From an uncultured Gammaproteobacteria bacterium (GTDB lineage Bacteria > Pseudomonadota > Gammaproteobacteria > Eutrophobiales > Eutrophobiaceae), in contig CATOTD010000012.1 in NCBI GenBank assembly GCA_951812995.1, positions 28,579 through 92,578 on the forward strand: 64,000 nucleotides of DNA, given 5' to 3'. A program made the translations under genes and the position numbers. Below the pieces are notes generated by a model that saw only the letters and a program-made list of their open reading frames with translations, searched no databases and had not been told where the DNA came from. Positions within the stretch are counted from its first letter, which is position 1. Every line of letters starts with the position of its first letter. Positions 18,008 to 27,496 of this stretch are shown here, piece by piece.

Positions 18008-18715
18008 ATGGCCGCCAATTTACATACCTACCAGGGCAATCAGCAATTGGCCCGAGCATTGAGTCGTAAAATCGCTGCCTGTATACAAGTCGCGATCAGC
18101 GAACGCAACAAGGCTAATATCGCTGTCTCGGGTGGCCGTTCACCGGTGCTAATGTTTCAAATGTTGTGCCAGGAAAATATCGCTTGGAATAAAGTCAATC
18201 TGACCTTGGTCGATGAGCGTTGGGTTGATGCCGCACACCCGAGTGCCAATGCCGGGCTGGTTAAAGCGCACTTACTACAGGATAAGGCGGCGACCGCAAA
18301 CTGGTATAGCCTGAAAACAGAACATGCGCGACCACAGGATGCAGTACCCGAGCTTGAGCAGAAACTGAGATACTTATTGCCGTTTGATGTGATTGTTTTA
18401 GGTATGGGTGAGGATGGGCATACGGCATCTTTCTTTCCAGATGCCGCTATGCTGTCTGCTGCCTTATATCCGCAAGAAAATCAGCTATGCGCCGCGATTG
18501 AATCAAATACGGCTGGATATCCGCGGATGACCATGACCTTGCCAACCATTATGACCGCGCGGCAAATTTTTGTGCAACTGGTGGGTATAAAAAAACAGGC
18601 GATCTTAAAACGTGCTATGGTCAATGGCGAGATTAATGAATTACCCATCAGATCAGTATTACAGCAGGATGTGGTCCCGGTTGATATTTATTATGGAACA
18701 GGCGACGAGTTATGA
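18008..18715 (+). CDS. pgl: 6-phosphogluconolactonase
   Basis: Hydrolyses 6-phosphogluconolactone to 6-phosphogluconate. The 235 aa belong to the NagB/DevB-type Pgl family: A-V-S-G-G-R-S-P near residue 38, L-V-D-E-R-W-V-D near 70, and the catalytic-loop motif G-M-G-E-D-G-H-T-A-S-F-F-P near 137. The start is ATG 18008, just after the triplicated 11-bp unit. The stop overlaps the edd start by four bases (ATGA), implying translational coupling. Confidence 0.93.
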   Translation: MAANLHTYQGNQQLARALSRKIAACIQVAISERNKANIAVSGGRSPVLMFQMLCQENIAWNKVNLTLVDERWVDAAHPSANAGLVKAHLLQDKAATANWYSLKTEHARPQDAVPELEQKLRYLLPFDVIVLGMGEDGHTASFFPDAAMLSAALYPQENQLCAAIESNTAGYPRMTMTLPTIMTARQIFVQLVGIKKQAILKRAMVNGEINELPIRSVLQQDVVPVDIYYGTGDEL

Positions 18716-20523
18716 ACAAAACGATTGAATCGGTTACGCATCGCGTAATTCGGCGTAGCCGCAAACGCCGACTGGATTATGAAGCCAAGTGCCAGATTAT
18801 GCGTGATGACTATCCCCCTAAAAAACGCTTATCATGTGGCAACTTTGCCCATGCTTATGCTGCTTGTACGCCGTCCGACAAGCAGACTATCCGGTCGCTA
18901 GCCACGGCCAATCTGGGGATCATTACCGCCTATAACGACATGCTGTCAGCGCACCAACCCTTGGCTACTTACCCGGACATTATCCGTGCCGCCGCAAGAG
19001 CGCAAGGATGCTCGGCACAGCTTGCGGCAGGTGTGCCGGCGATGTGCGATGGCATCACGCAGGGACAAGTCGGCATGGAGCTGAGCCTGTTCAGTCGTGA
19101 TGTGATTGCCATGGCGACTGTGATTGGCCTTAGTCATAATGTGTTTGATGGCATCTTGTGCCTTGGTGTGTGTGACAAAATCGTACCAGGCATGCTCATC
19201 GGCGCACTGGAGTTTGGTCATTTGCCGACGGGCTTTATTCCCGCCGGGCCGATGCCGACGGGCTTGTCAAATAAAGCAAAATCCGCGGCCCGCCAACGCT
19301 ATGCCAAGGGGGAAATCGGTCGGGATGCATTGCTTGAAGCGGAATCTGCCGCTTACCATAGCCCGGGCACGTGTACTTTCTACGGTACGGCGAACAGCAA
19401 TCAGATCCTGATGGAAACCTTGGGTATACAACTGCCCGGGGCCTCGTTTATCAACCCGACAGACGCTTTGCGGCAACCGCTCACTGAGGCGACCGTTAGC
19501 CGCGTTATTAATGTATGTGCCAACAGCGATACGCCGCTGTCTTTGCGCGAGATGATAACGGCTGAGTCATTAGTCAATGCCGTCGTCATGTTAATGACCA
19601 CGGGCGGCTCCACAAACCATACGCTACACCTGCTAGCGATTGCCCAGGCGGCTGGTATTGAATTGCGCTGGGAAGACTTCGCCGACATTTCAAAGGTGAC
19701 ACCACTGCTGGCACGCATCTACCCGAATGGTGAACACGATATCAATGCCTTCCAGGTAGCGGGCGGCACGGCATTTCTGTTCAGTGAATTACGCAACGCG
19801 GGCTTGCTGAATGAACAGGTACAGAACCTCATGGGGACGGGGCTTGCGGCCTATGAGCTGAAGCCGTCGCTGGACAGCACAGGCCAGGCAACATGGGGCG
19901 TGCGTGTTACTGAGTCGGCATTACCAGACGTATTACGCCCGCACCGTCAGGCGTTTAGCAACGCGGGCGGCTTGACCTTGCTGAGTGGCAACCTGGGTAC
20001 GGGTGTGGTCAAGGTGTCGGCGGTTGACCCACGCCACCAACAGATAAGCGCACCGTGTCGGATCTTTACCGACCAGGCATCCTTCCAACAGGCGTTCAAG
20101 CAGGGCGAATTGAATCAGGATGTTGTCGTCGTGCTACGCTTCCAAGGGCCTAAGGCCAATGGTATGCCGGAACTGCATCAGCTCACCCCGTGCCTTGGTG
20201 TGTTGCAGGACCAGGGCTACCAGGTCGCGCTGGTGACCGATGGTCGGATGTCAGGCGCATCGGGCAAGGTCCTGGCCGTGGTTCACGTATCACCTGAGTC
20301 CGCCGCGGGCGGCGGACTGGCAAAGTTACGCGATGGCGATACGATTACGCTGGATGCGGGTGTTGGGACACTACAAGCACTGATAGTAGCAAACGAATGG
20401 GCCGACAGAGTGCCTGCCACCATGCCAGCGATAGAACAGAATGCGATTGGACGTCAGTTGTTTACCTGGATGCGTAATATCGTCAGTACCTCGGAGACCG
20501 GCGCTAGTATATTCAATGACTGA
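18712..20523 (+). CDS. edd: 6-phosphogluconate dehydratase
   Basis: Iron-sulfur dehydratase of the IlvD/Edd family forming KDPG, the committing step of the Entner-Doudoroff route. The length of 603 aa is normal. Visible motifs are the cluster-cysteine segments P-A-M-C-D-G-I-T-Q-G and L-G-V-C-D-K-I-V-P-G, the G-T-C-T-F-Y-G-T-A-N-S-N-Q segment, T-T-G-G-S-T-N-H-T near 300, and D-G-R-M-S-G-A-S-G-K near 510. It overlaps pgl by four bases and glk by eight. The frame is intact, but its product needs the aldolase Eda, which is not encoded in this window. Confidence 0.95.
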   Translation: MNKTIESVTHRVIRRSRKRRLDYEAKCQIMRDDYPPKKRLSCGNFAHAYAACTPSDKQTIRSLATANLGIITAYNDMLSAHQPLATYPDIIRAAARAQGCSAQLAAGVPAMCDGITQGQVGMELSLFSRDVIAMATVIGLSHNVFDGILCLGVCDKIVPGMLIGALEFGHLPTGFIPAGPMPTGLSNKAKSAARQRYAKGEIGRDALLEAESAAYHSPGTCTFYGTANSNQILMETLGIQLPGASFINPTDALRQPLTEATVSRVINVCANSDTPLSLREMITAESLVNAVVMLMTTGGSTNHTLHLLAIAQAAGIELRWEDFADISKVTPLLARIYPNGEHDINAFQVAGGTAFLFSELRNAGLLNEQVQNLMGTGLAAYELKPSLDSTGQATWGVRVTESALPDVLRPHRQAFSNAGGLTLLSGNLGTGVVKVSAVDPRHQQISAPCRIFTDQASFQQAFKQGELNQDVVVVLRFQGPKANGMPELHQLTPCLGVLQDQGYQVALVTDGRMSGASGKVLAVVHVSPESAAGGGLAKLRDGDTITLDAGVGTLQALIVANEWADRVPATMPAIEQNAIGRQLFTWMRNIVSTSETGASIFND

Positions 20524-21025
20524 TCCCATCTATGTCGTTGGCGACATTGGCGGCACCCATGCGCGCTTTGCGTATGTTGTCGGCAAGGAATTGTCATTGC
20601 ACGGCATTCAAGTACTCACATCCGTTAACTATGCCGGCCTCGCATCCGCGATTCAGGCGTATCTGGATACTGAAAAGTTGGCCCCTATCAACGGCTATTG
20701 TCTGGCGGTAGCCGCTCGTACCGATAAACCCGTCATCAAACTAACAAATAGCAACTGGCAATTTGAGAAAAATGAACTTGTGCAACAGCTAGGGCAACCC
20801 GTGTTGGTTATCAATGATTTTGTCGCCAATGCCCATGCACTGAGCGTGTTACAAAAAAACCAATATCAATGGCTGAACAATGCCGGGAACGTCATGGAAG
20901 AGAGCAGGCTGGTCATTGGTTGTGGTACTGGATTAGGTATGGCAACCGTGACCAAGGGGGGTGAAATTATGGCATCAGAAGGGGGCATATCGGTTTCACG
21001 CCACATACACAGCACGAAAGTATGC
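20516..21025 (+). pseudogene. glk: Glucokinase, frameshifted and cut by IS-A
   Basis: Starts at ATG 20516 inside the end of edd (M-T-D-P-I-Y-V-V-G-D-I-G-G-T-H-A-R-F-A). The ATP-binding G-D-I-G-G-T-H, the catalytic D in V-I-N-D-F-V-A-N-A, and G-C-G-T-G-L-G are present. Near 20980 a run of five G should be six: restoring one G turns the read frame into E-G-G-H-I-G-F-T-P-H-T-Q-H-E, the conserved glucokinase segment. Forty bases later IS-A copy 2 begins (21026) and the rest of the gene is missing. So the gene is inactivated twice. The order edd-glk agrees with a standard Entner-Doudoroff operon. Confidence 0.9.
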
Positions 21026-22406
21026 GATAACGTAAATTATCTTTCGCAAATTTGAAGAGGCGGTTTCCCTTTATCTGGTTAAATAAAAAGTGACATAACC
21101 ATTCTGAAAGTCCTTTTCTTTATCCATCTCTTGGAGCAAATCCATGTTCAGATATGTCCGCGTTCCCTACTAGCTCCCCGCGATGTGTCTAAGCCTTGCC
21201 GCACAAAGCATCAACGCCGAGTTGCCATCCGGGAATGCTCCCACTACTCGTGTTCGCCGCCTGATTTCTCGGATGATCCTCTCCAAAGGATTGTTAGTCC
21301 GAATGCGAATCCAGTGCTCTGCCAGAAACCGATAATACGTCAGGGTCTCTTCCATGCACTACCCAGCCAATCCGCTACACTCGATAACTTCATGTCCCTG
21401 AGTTTCTTCTCGACCTCCGTGGCCTTATGCCTGGCAGATTCCAGATATTCAGATGCATGGATAGCCTGCAACATGCGAGAGACTTCTTTGACACGACCAC
21501 GAGGCATATGACTGAAGACGTTGCGGTAGAAGTGCACAATACAACGCTGCCAGCCAGCTTAGGGGTAGAAGTCACCTATCGACTCCTTGCGCCCAAGACA
21601 GGCATCACTGAGCACCAACCTGATGCCCTTGAGACCGCGTGCCTTTAAATGACGCAGGAATCCTGACCATCCCACCTTATCCTCCTTAGTACCTTCAACA
21701 ATCCCTAGAATGCGGCGGTAGCCATCGTCCCCAACACCTATGGCGACTAGAACAGAAACGTTCTTCACTGCACCGCCCCAACTGCGTTTGAGCACAACAC
21801 CGTCCAGGTATACATAAGGGAAATCACTCCCTATGGGGCGATTACGCCACTCTTCAATCTGCCCATAGATACGCTGGTTGAGCTTTGAAATAGTCCCTAA
21901 GCTGACACGGGTACCCCACAATGCTGCGGTAATGTCTTCTACACGTTGTACTGAAACACCTGCCAGATACATCTCAATCAGTGCCTCTTCAATTGACGCT
22001 ACACGGTGTCGGTATCGCTCTATGATGGCCATCTCAAAGGTCTGCTTGCACAACTTCTGCATCTTTAACTCAAGCTCTCCGGCCCTTGTGTGGCACTTCC
22101 TGGTGTAGCTACCAGACCGGTCGTCTTTGCGCGTCTCAGTGCGTTCGTATCGATCAGCACCCACCAGCGCATCAGCCTCAACGTCCAGAATCTGGTTAAG
22201 GGTGTCTTCCACAGTCTTCAGTACCACTTTGTTGAGATGGCCCTGCAGTTCCTGTTCATCAATAGGGACTACGTTGTTCAAGTGCTTGCTTGTATCATCG
22301 CTCATGGCGACTCTTCTCCTGGTCAAATAAATGGTTATGTCACTTTTTATTTAACCAGATAAAGGGAGCCGCCTCTTCAAATTTGCGAAAGATAATTTAC
22401 GTTATC
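21026..22406 (-). mobile_element. IS-A copy 2, with the left end at both borders
   Basis: The right border (22406) and, reversed, the left border (21026) both carry the transposase-upstream end GATAACGTAAATTATC. The first 78 bases at 21026-21103 run in plus orientation, then the sequence switches to a minus-strand IS-A lacking its own right terminal repeat. This is the mirror image of the arrangement at 5492-7254. No target duplication; the sequences on the two sides belong to different genes. Confidence 0.8.
21170..22305 (-). pseudogene. IS-A transposase copy 2, several lesions
   Basis: Starts at ATG 22305 (M-S-D-D-T-S-K-H). TAA interrupts the frame near 21559 (F-Y-P-stop-A-G-W, where copy 1 has Glu). 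A frameshift occurs around 21355 (W-L-G-S-A-W-K against W-L-D-Q-C-V-E-E), and the shared TAG follows A-G-S at 21170. The arginine codon that is TGA in copy 1 is intact here. Confidence 0.85.
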
Positions 22407-22557
22407 TTATTTTTTGAGCTATATGAATATTCAACATATATTCAGGTACATCAGATAGCCAATCACCACCTGACCATTCAGCATAATTATTCTGAGCTTT
22501 GACTATGCCGCTTAATATTTTGTCTACAATCATGTCCTCCATCGAAACTTTGGGCAT
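22407..22557 (-). pseudogene. N-terminal fragment of an unknown protein, cut by IS-A
   Basis: Starts at ATG 22557 preceded by a strong GGAGG ribosome-binding site; 50 residues remain (M-P-K-V-S-M-E-D-M-I, later N-Y-A-E-W-S-G-G-D-W-L) before IS-A at 22406. The good start signal suggests a real gene whose 3' part was lost. I do not recognise the family. Confidence 0.5.
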
Positions 22558-22790
22558 TAGAATTCCTCCATTTATTTGTACATCATGATGTGCGTTAAAC
22601 TGCACGGTAGCTACAATTAACGCTTGCAACTTATAGGTATTTTTAAAGATGTCTTAAAAAGCCATAGGCATGAGTCTAATCATCGGTCTGGTGTTTCGCA
22701 ATATTTTGGATAAGACATTAAAACGTGCCTAAAAGCAATCTATGACCCTGAACCTCGGCAAAACCTGGTATGCGACTAATAAAAAGGATT

Positions 22791-22834
22791 GCAAAGAAAA
22801 CAGCCCGCCCACGGCCATGCTAACCAAGGGCGGG
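22791..22834 (-). terminator. Rho-independent terminator-like hairpin
   Basis: Read leftwards, stem CCCGCCC / GGGCGGG with a 17-base loop, followed by TGTTTTCTTTG. It lies 74 bases beyond the stop of the 22908-23044 fragment and on the same strand. Confidence 0.5.
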
Positions 22835-22907
22835 GTTAAATTGAGCAGAACCTAATGACCTAAACCTAATGACACGTTCATCTCTTACCCCCTGTAATCA
22901 ATGTAAG

Positions 22908-23044
22908 TTATTCATCGGTGCAATCGCGGTCGGTAACGTCGCAGTTATTACCGCCGCCGTCTGCCGTATTGCACTCACTAACGGCCCGTTGCTCGGCTTT
23001 CAAAGCCAGAAGCTGTCGGCAATATCTACAAACTCCTCTTGAGA
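22908..23044 (-). pseudogene. C-terminal fragment of an unknown Cys-containing protein
   Basis: An open frame of about 44 codons runs from the IS-B copy 3 border to TAA at 22908. The end reads L-L-A-L-K-A-E-Q-R-A-V-S-E-C-N-T-A-D-G-G, then further Asn/Asp/Cys residues, ending T-D-E. A terminator follows. It looks like the tail of a gene disrupted by IS-B; the family is unknown, and a chance frame is possible. Confidence 0.3.
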
Positions 23045-24415
23045 GAGCTATTGTCAAAAGTAGTGTCTGACAAGTTGATCATGCGGTTACCTTGTCGTCC
23101 TCGTTTACCTCGATTCCATCTTTAAACTTCACGCCTTCAATCACCTTGGCCAGGTGTCTGAAGCCTCTCAATTTGCGCCAGGAATCTTCTGCGCATAATC
23201 CCATCTTGTAGACCATAGTCAGCATCGTAATCGGCGTGACACAACCTTTGGCCTGGCGTGTTCTATGCCGGATTGTCGCAAAGCTCGACGGGGTGACATT
23301 CGTTGTCCTGATGTGGCTCCAGTGCTCTGCTGGAAAGTCATAAAATGCCAGCAACGCATCACGGTCTTTCGATAAGCATGCCACTGCCTTGGGATACTTG
23401 GCACCGAAACGTTCCTCAAATGCATCGAACACCTGCTCTGCGTCAACGCGGCCCTCTGCCATCCAGACCCTGCTTTGCTTTCTCCTGAACAGACTTGGGC
23501 AGATAGTTCAGCACATTGCCGGTCCTGTGCATCCAGCAACGTTGCACATCAGTCTCTGGATACACTGCCTCAAGGGCTGCCCAGAAACCCAAAGCACCAT
23601 CGCCAATGGCCAGCTTTGGGGCTGACCCAAGCCTCTTTGTTGCAACGACAACAACACTGCTCGCCAGCGCTGTTTCGATTCCCTGACACCCTATTCAATC
23701 GACATAAAATGCTTCTGACCGCGACTGTTCACGCCGATGATGACCAGGCAACACAATCGACCATCGTCACCTCGAAGACCACTGTAGATGCCATCAGTCC
23801 AGATATAGACCCATTCATCAGACACCGCTCGAGTACACCATTGCTTGTATGTAGCTTCCCATTGCCGTTTCAAACGACCCACGACATTGGCCGACAGCCC
23901 TTTAGCCTCGGGTCCGACAATCGCTTCCAGTGCACTTTGCATCTGACCACTCGAAACACCCTTCAAATAAAGCCAGGGAATCACCGCATCCAGGGTCGCT
24001 GTGCGCCGGATGTAGGGCGGTACAAGCAGAGATTGAAAACTCTCTGGCGTACCTTCACGGCGACAAATCTTCGGCACCTCAACGCTGACCTTGCCAACCC
24101 CTGTAATCACCTCTCGTTCGGGATGATGGCCACTGCGGACAACGCGCTGTCGTCCGTCAGCCGTCCTTTGATCATCATACTGCCTCATCAACGCATCTGG
24201 CTCTGCCTGGACAGCTTCGGTGATTAACTGCCTCGCACCAGATCTGAGTAACTCTGTCAGTGGATCAATGCCCTCTGGTGTACCCAGATCAATCACAGTA
24301 TTGTTTGTCATGTGTGGCGTGCTCCTCTTGCTACTTTCGATTGCTAGACAAAACCGATTTCAGCAAGGCACGCCGCATACTTCAACCTATTCAGACACCA
24401 GATCCGGTTATAACT
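23045..24415 (-). mobile_element. IS-B copy 3, IS256 (mutator) family
   Basis: A 1371-bp element with right end GAGCTATTGTCAAAAGTAGT at 23045 and left end GGTTATAACTC at 24415. Inverted relative to copies 1, 2 and 5. No clear target duplication. Confidence 0.85.
23079..24311 (-). pseudogene. IS-B transposase copy 3, nonsense plus 11-bp deletion
   Basis: Reads from ATG 24311 to a TAG at about 23691 (M-S-I-E-stop-G-V, where copy 1 has a second Glu). The frame then continues, crosses the 11-bp deletion shared with copies 2 and 5 near 23462, and ends at 23079. The Glu motif reads N-V-T-P-S-S-F. It shares both the TAG and the deletion with copy 5, so these two are close relatives. Confidence 0.85.
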
Positions 24416-24487
24416 CTTAATAGAGATGCCCTATATCTAAATTCGATGATTTAGTTTTAGGATTAATAACTGACCCAAATGCATAGC

Positions 24488-24503
24488 AAAGTATATAGTT
24501 CCC
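24488..24503 (-). repeat. Solitary IS1595-type terminal repeat
   Basis: On the minus strand it reads GGGAACTATATACTTT, one base different from the element end starting at 24600. It stands alone 97 bases outside the element, with no transposase attached, and may be a relic of an older copy. Confidence 0.5.
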
Positions 24504-24674
24504 ATTTTTATTGTTTAAAAAACCTGGCGACTATCTAAGCTCAGATCAGATAACTTGTCATTTTTGTTGATTGTTATTGGTATTTTCAAGGTAATTTTTG
24601 GGAATTATATACTTTACTCCAATAGATAACCCGTATAATCTAACATAAAAATGCAATAAAACGGAGGGTCATCA

Positions 24675-25604
24675 ATGAAAGACAATACCATATCCACATT
24701 TGAGTTATTTCGCCAGTTTCCGGATGCTGAAGCCGCTAGATTGTATTTTGAGGGACAACGCTGGGGAGATTACATATCCTGTCCTCATTGTGGGGAATTT
24801 AAGCGTATTACCCCGCGCAAAGGAAAGCGGACAGGATATTACTTATGCCGGGACTGTAAGAGTGAGTTTACGGTGAGAACCGGCACTATCTTTGAACGTT
24901 CTCATGTTCCACTACATAAATGGCTATATGCTATTTACTTAACTGTCACCTCGCGCAAGGGCATATCTAGCTTGCAGTTATCTAAACAAATCGGAGTAAC
25001 TCAAAAGACCGCCTGGTTTATGCAGGCCCGCATTCGTGAATCCTGTAACGATAATACAGATAATTTACTTTCTGGCATTGTTGAGATTGATGAGACCTAT
25101 ATCGGTGGGAAGGAACATAACAAACACAAACACAAGAAAGTCCGCGCAGGCCGTGGCGTAGCTGGCAAGCAGGTAGTGGTCGGAATGCGTGAGCGCGGTG
25201 GCCGCACAAGGGCTAAGCCTATCCCATCAACTGATATACCGACCCTGCACAAAGAGATTGGCTGTTCAGTGGAATATGGTGCCACCATTTACACAGATGA
25301 ACACAGGTCATATCAGCATTTACAGTCTGCTTATCAGCATGGTACGGTAACCCATAGTGCGGGAGAATATGTGGGTTCAAACAACATTCATACCAATAGC
25401 ATTGAAAGTGTCTGGGCTTTACTCAAACGCGGTCTGTATGGGGTATGGCCTCATGCCAGCACTAAACACTTACATCGCTATGTGAACGAAGTGACTTTTA
25501 GACTGAATAACGGACAATGTAAGTTACCAACCAATCAACGTATAGAATCACTTATAAGCAACGCGATAGGTAAACGGATTACCTATCGCGAGGTGCTAGC
25601 ATGA
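24675..25604 (+). CDS. IS1595-family transposase, intact
   Basis: 309 aa with an N-terminal zinc ribbon (C-P-H-C near residue 35 and C-x-x-C at Y-L-C-R-D-C near 60), then the DDE/ISXO2-type catalytic domain: V-E-I-D-E-T-Y-I-G-G-K-E near 138, Y-T-D-E-H-R-S-Y near 212, and N-S-I-E-S-V-W-A-L-L-K-R-G near 247. The TATA-rich leader and GGAGG lie directly upstream. No stop or frameshift is seen. It differs from copy 2 at only a few residues (for example W-G-D against W-R-D), so this is the one IS group in the window that still looks active. Confidence 0.92.
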   Translation: MKDNTISTFELFRQFPDAEAARLYFEGQRWGDYISCPHCGEFKRITPRKGKRTGYYLCRDCKSEFTVRTGTIFERSHVPLHKWLYAIYLTVTSRKGISSLQLSKQIGVTQKTAWFMQARIRESCNDNTDNLLSGIVEIDETYIGGKEHNKHKHKKVRAGRGVAGKQVVVGMRERGGRTRAKPIPSTDIPTLHKEIGCSVEYGATIYTDEHRSYQHLQSAYQHGTVTHSAGEYVGSNNIHTNSIESVWALLKRGLYGVWPHASTKHLHRYVNEVTFRLNNGQCKLPTNQRIESLISNAIGKRITYREVLA

Positions 25605-25644
25605 GCAAAGCAATGGAAATAGAATGCGGATATACAGGACGATA

Positions 25645-25926
25645 ATGAGAGCAGGTTACATCAAAGACTATATAAGTGGTGAAGAAGTAAAAGCTACGCC
25701 AGAAGAAGTAGAAGCAGTACAAGTCTTTTCCGAAACACTTGTCGAAGATTACGGATACCCCAAAGAACAATTACAAACACGACCACAGTGGCGTGTAAAA
25801 GTAAGGCCATCTGATACCAAAAAAGAGTATCCGCTTGATATTGCAGTATTCAACAAAGATAAAAAACCGATAAAAACCTTTTTATTGTCGTTGCGTGCAA
25901 ACGAAAGACAAGAAAAGATGGTTTAA
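25645..25926 (+). pseudogene. IS passenger gene, HsdR N-terminal-like, frameshifted
   Basis: Follows the transposase by 40 bases inside the element. The start at ATG 25645 (AGGA six bases upstream) gives M-R-A-G-Y-I-K-D-Y-I-S-G-E-E-V. The sequence resembles the N-terminal PD-(D/E)XK-type domain of type I restriction subunits (Y-P-L-D-I-A-V-F). An A-run of six here, against seven in copy 2, shifts the frame after N-K-D-K-K and ends it at 25926. Another frame continues after this region as K-R-W-F-N-P-K-W-S-A-I-E-K-L to a stop near 25993, so the original gene may have been longer. Confidence 0.7.
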
Positions 25927-26055
25927 CCCAAAATGGAGTGCAATTGAAAAATTGCATAAGGTAACAGGTGAGCATGGTGAGCTTGTTACTTGAAAAAACT
26001 AACAAATCATTGTGTTTGTATTTTGTAGTGAAGCTGGAGTCAAGTATATAATTCC

Positions 26056-27399
26056 CTAATTTTTTACTACTTCATCAACCTTGTTAGATAATTGATCAAC
26101 TAAAGATTCTACTTGTTGTTGGTGTTCTCCTTCAACCATGACCCTGATCAGAGGTTCTGTGCCAGATGCTCTCAAGACCACACGACCTGACTCGCCGAGT
26201 TCATTTTCGGCCTCTTTTATAGCATCGTTAATCGCATTGATTTTAGTAATATCAACTTGCCTCTTGAGTTTTATATTCCGTGTTAATTGCGGCAATTTAG
26301 TCATGCCTGAAACCAATTCAGATAATGTCTTGTCTGCCACTTTGGCAATTTCCAATACTTGTAATGCGGCGATAATCCCATCACCAGTTGTTGTACGATT
26401 AAGATTAATAATATGGCCCGATGCCTCTCCGCCCAGGATCAGTTTTTCTTTTAGTAATAAATCCATGATATGACGATCACCAACGGCGGTTCGTAAAAAT
26501 TTCAACCGCATGTCTTTAATTGCATTTTCCAATCCAAGATTACTCATCATAGTACCGACAACAGCGCCATTTAATGTATTCCTTTCTAACTGCGCGATGA
26601 TATAAACAATATCATCGCCATCAATGATATGACCCTGATGGTCTACCATGATTAAACGATCACCATCACCATCAAGTGCGATACCGGCATCGGCACGCGA
26701 CTCTTTGACTAAGGCTTGTAATGCTTGCGGCGATGTTGCTCCACATTCATGGTTAATATTCAAACCATCGGGTGTAATTGCGTGCGTAATGACTTCTGCA
26801 CCGAGCTCTTCAAAAACTTTTGGAGCGATGTGATAAGTCGCGCCATTGGCACAATCAATGACAATACGTAGGCCATTAAAATCAACATTGTTTTGTAATT
26901 TTGATTTGCAAAATTCTATATAACGTCTAGGGGCATCTATGATGCGTTTTGCCTTACCAAGATGACGTGAATGGACAGATTGCATTGGCCGATCCAGTTT
27001 ATCTTCAATTTCATGCTCAACTTGGTCTGGTAATTTAGTGCCCTCCCTAGAAAAGAATTTAATGCCATTATCATAAAACGGATTATGTGAAGCACTGATC
27101 ACAATACCTGCTTGTGCGCGCGTGTTTTTAGTCAAATAGGCAATGCCCGGGGTTGGCATTGGGCCGAGTAAGCCAATATCAACCCCGGCCGCTGACAATC
27201 CCGCTTCAAGTGCCGACTCCAGCATATAACCTGAAATTCGTGTGTCTTTCCCAACTAAAATAGGACCATTGCCCTTTTTTACGAGCACACACCCCGCGGC
27301 CCAACCGAGCTTCATGACAAAATCGGGTGTAATAACACCTTCTCCGACAATACTGCGAATACCATCGGTACCAAAATATTTTTTATTATTGATTTTAAT
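26056..27399 (-). CDS. glmM: Phosphoglucosamine mutase, C-terminus trimmed by IS1595, non-AUG start
   Basis: Interconverts glucosamine 6- and 1-phosphate for UDP-GlcNAc, peptidoglycan and LPS synthesis. The phosphoserine loop I-S-A-S-H-N-P-F, the metal site D-G-D-G-D-R and the C-terminal [12 protein letters not shown] are intact. Homology starts well before the first in-frame ATG (27315): codons for K-Y-F-G-T-D-G-I-R lie at 27361-27384 with no ATG, GTG or TTG ahead of them. ATT at 27397-27399 or ATC at 27391-27393 are the only plausible starts, so initiation is odd or damaged. At the other end the TAG stop uses the first base of the IS; before insertion the frame would have read 11 residues further. 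folP, usually between ftsH and glmM, is absent. Confidence 0.9.
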   Translation of the reverse strand: MKINNKKYFGTDGIRSIVGEGVITPDFVMKLGWAAGCVLVKKGNGPILVGKDTRISGYMLESALEAGLSAAGVDIGLLGPMPTPGIAYLTKNTRAQAGIVISASHNPFYDNGIKFFSREGTKLPDQVEHEIEDKLDRPMQSVHSRHLGKAKRIIDAPRRYIEFCKSKLQNNVDFNGLRIVIDCANGATYHIAPKVFEELGAEVITHAITPDGLNINHECGATSPQALQALVKESRADAGIALDGDGDRLIMVDHQGHIIDGDDIVYIIAQLERNTLNGAVVGTMMSNLGLENAIKDMRLKFLRTAVGDRHIMDLLLKEKLILGGEASGHIINLNRTTTGDGIIAALQVLEIAKVADKTLSELVSGMTKLPQLTRNIKLKRQVDITKINAINDAIKEAENELGESGRVVLRASGTEPLIRVMVEGEHQQQVESLVDQLSNKVDEVVKN

Positions 27400-27496
27400 G
27401 GATACCCACTTTATTGTTTAGAGATTGTAGATACTATTCACTGTGCGGATCAAAACTAAACCTATGAAGTATTTCTGCTACACAGGTTTAGGATAT

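Larger units (their letters stand above)
24592..26064 (+). mobile_element. IS1595-family element copy 1 with 8-bp target duplication
   Basis: The element itself spans 24600-26056 (1457 bp). The left end GGGAATTATATACTTTACTC matches the inverted right end GGGAATTATATACTTGACTC except at one base. It is flanked by the perfect 8-bp direct repeat TAATTTTT (24592-24599 and 26057-26064), as expected for this family. It carries a transposase and a passenger frame in the same orientation. The right side lies in the last codons of glmM. Confidence 0.93.
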
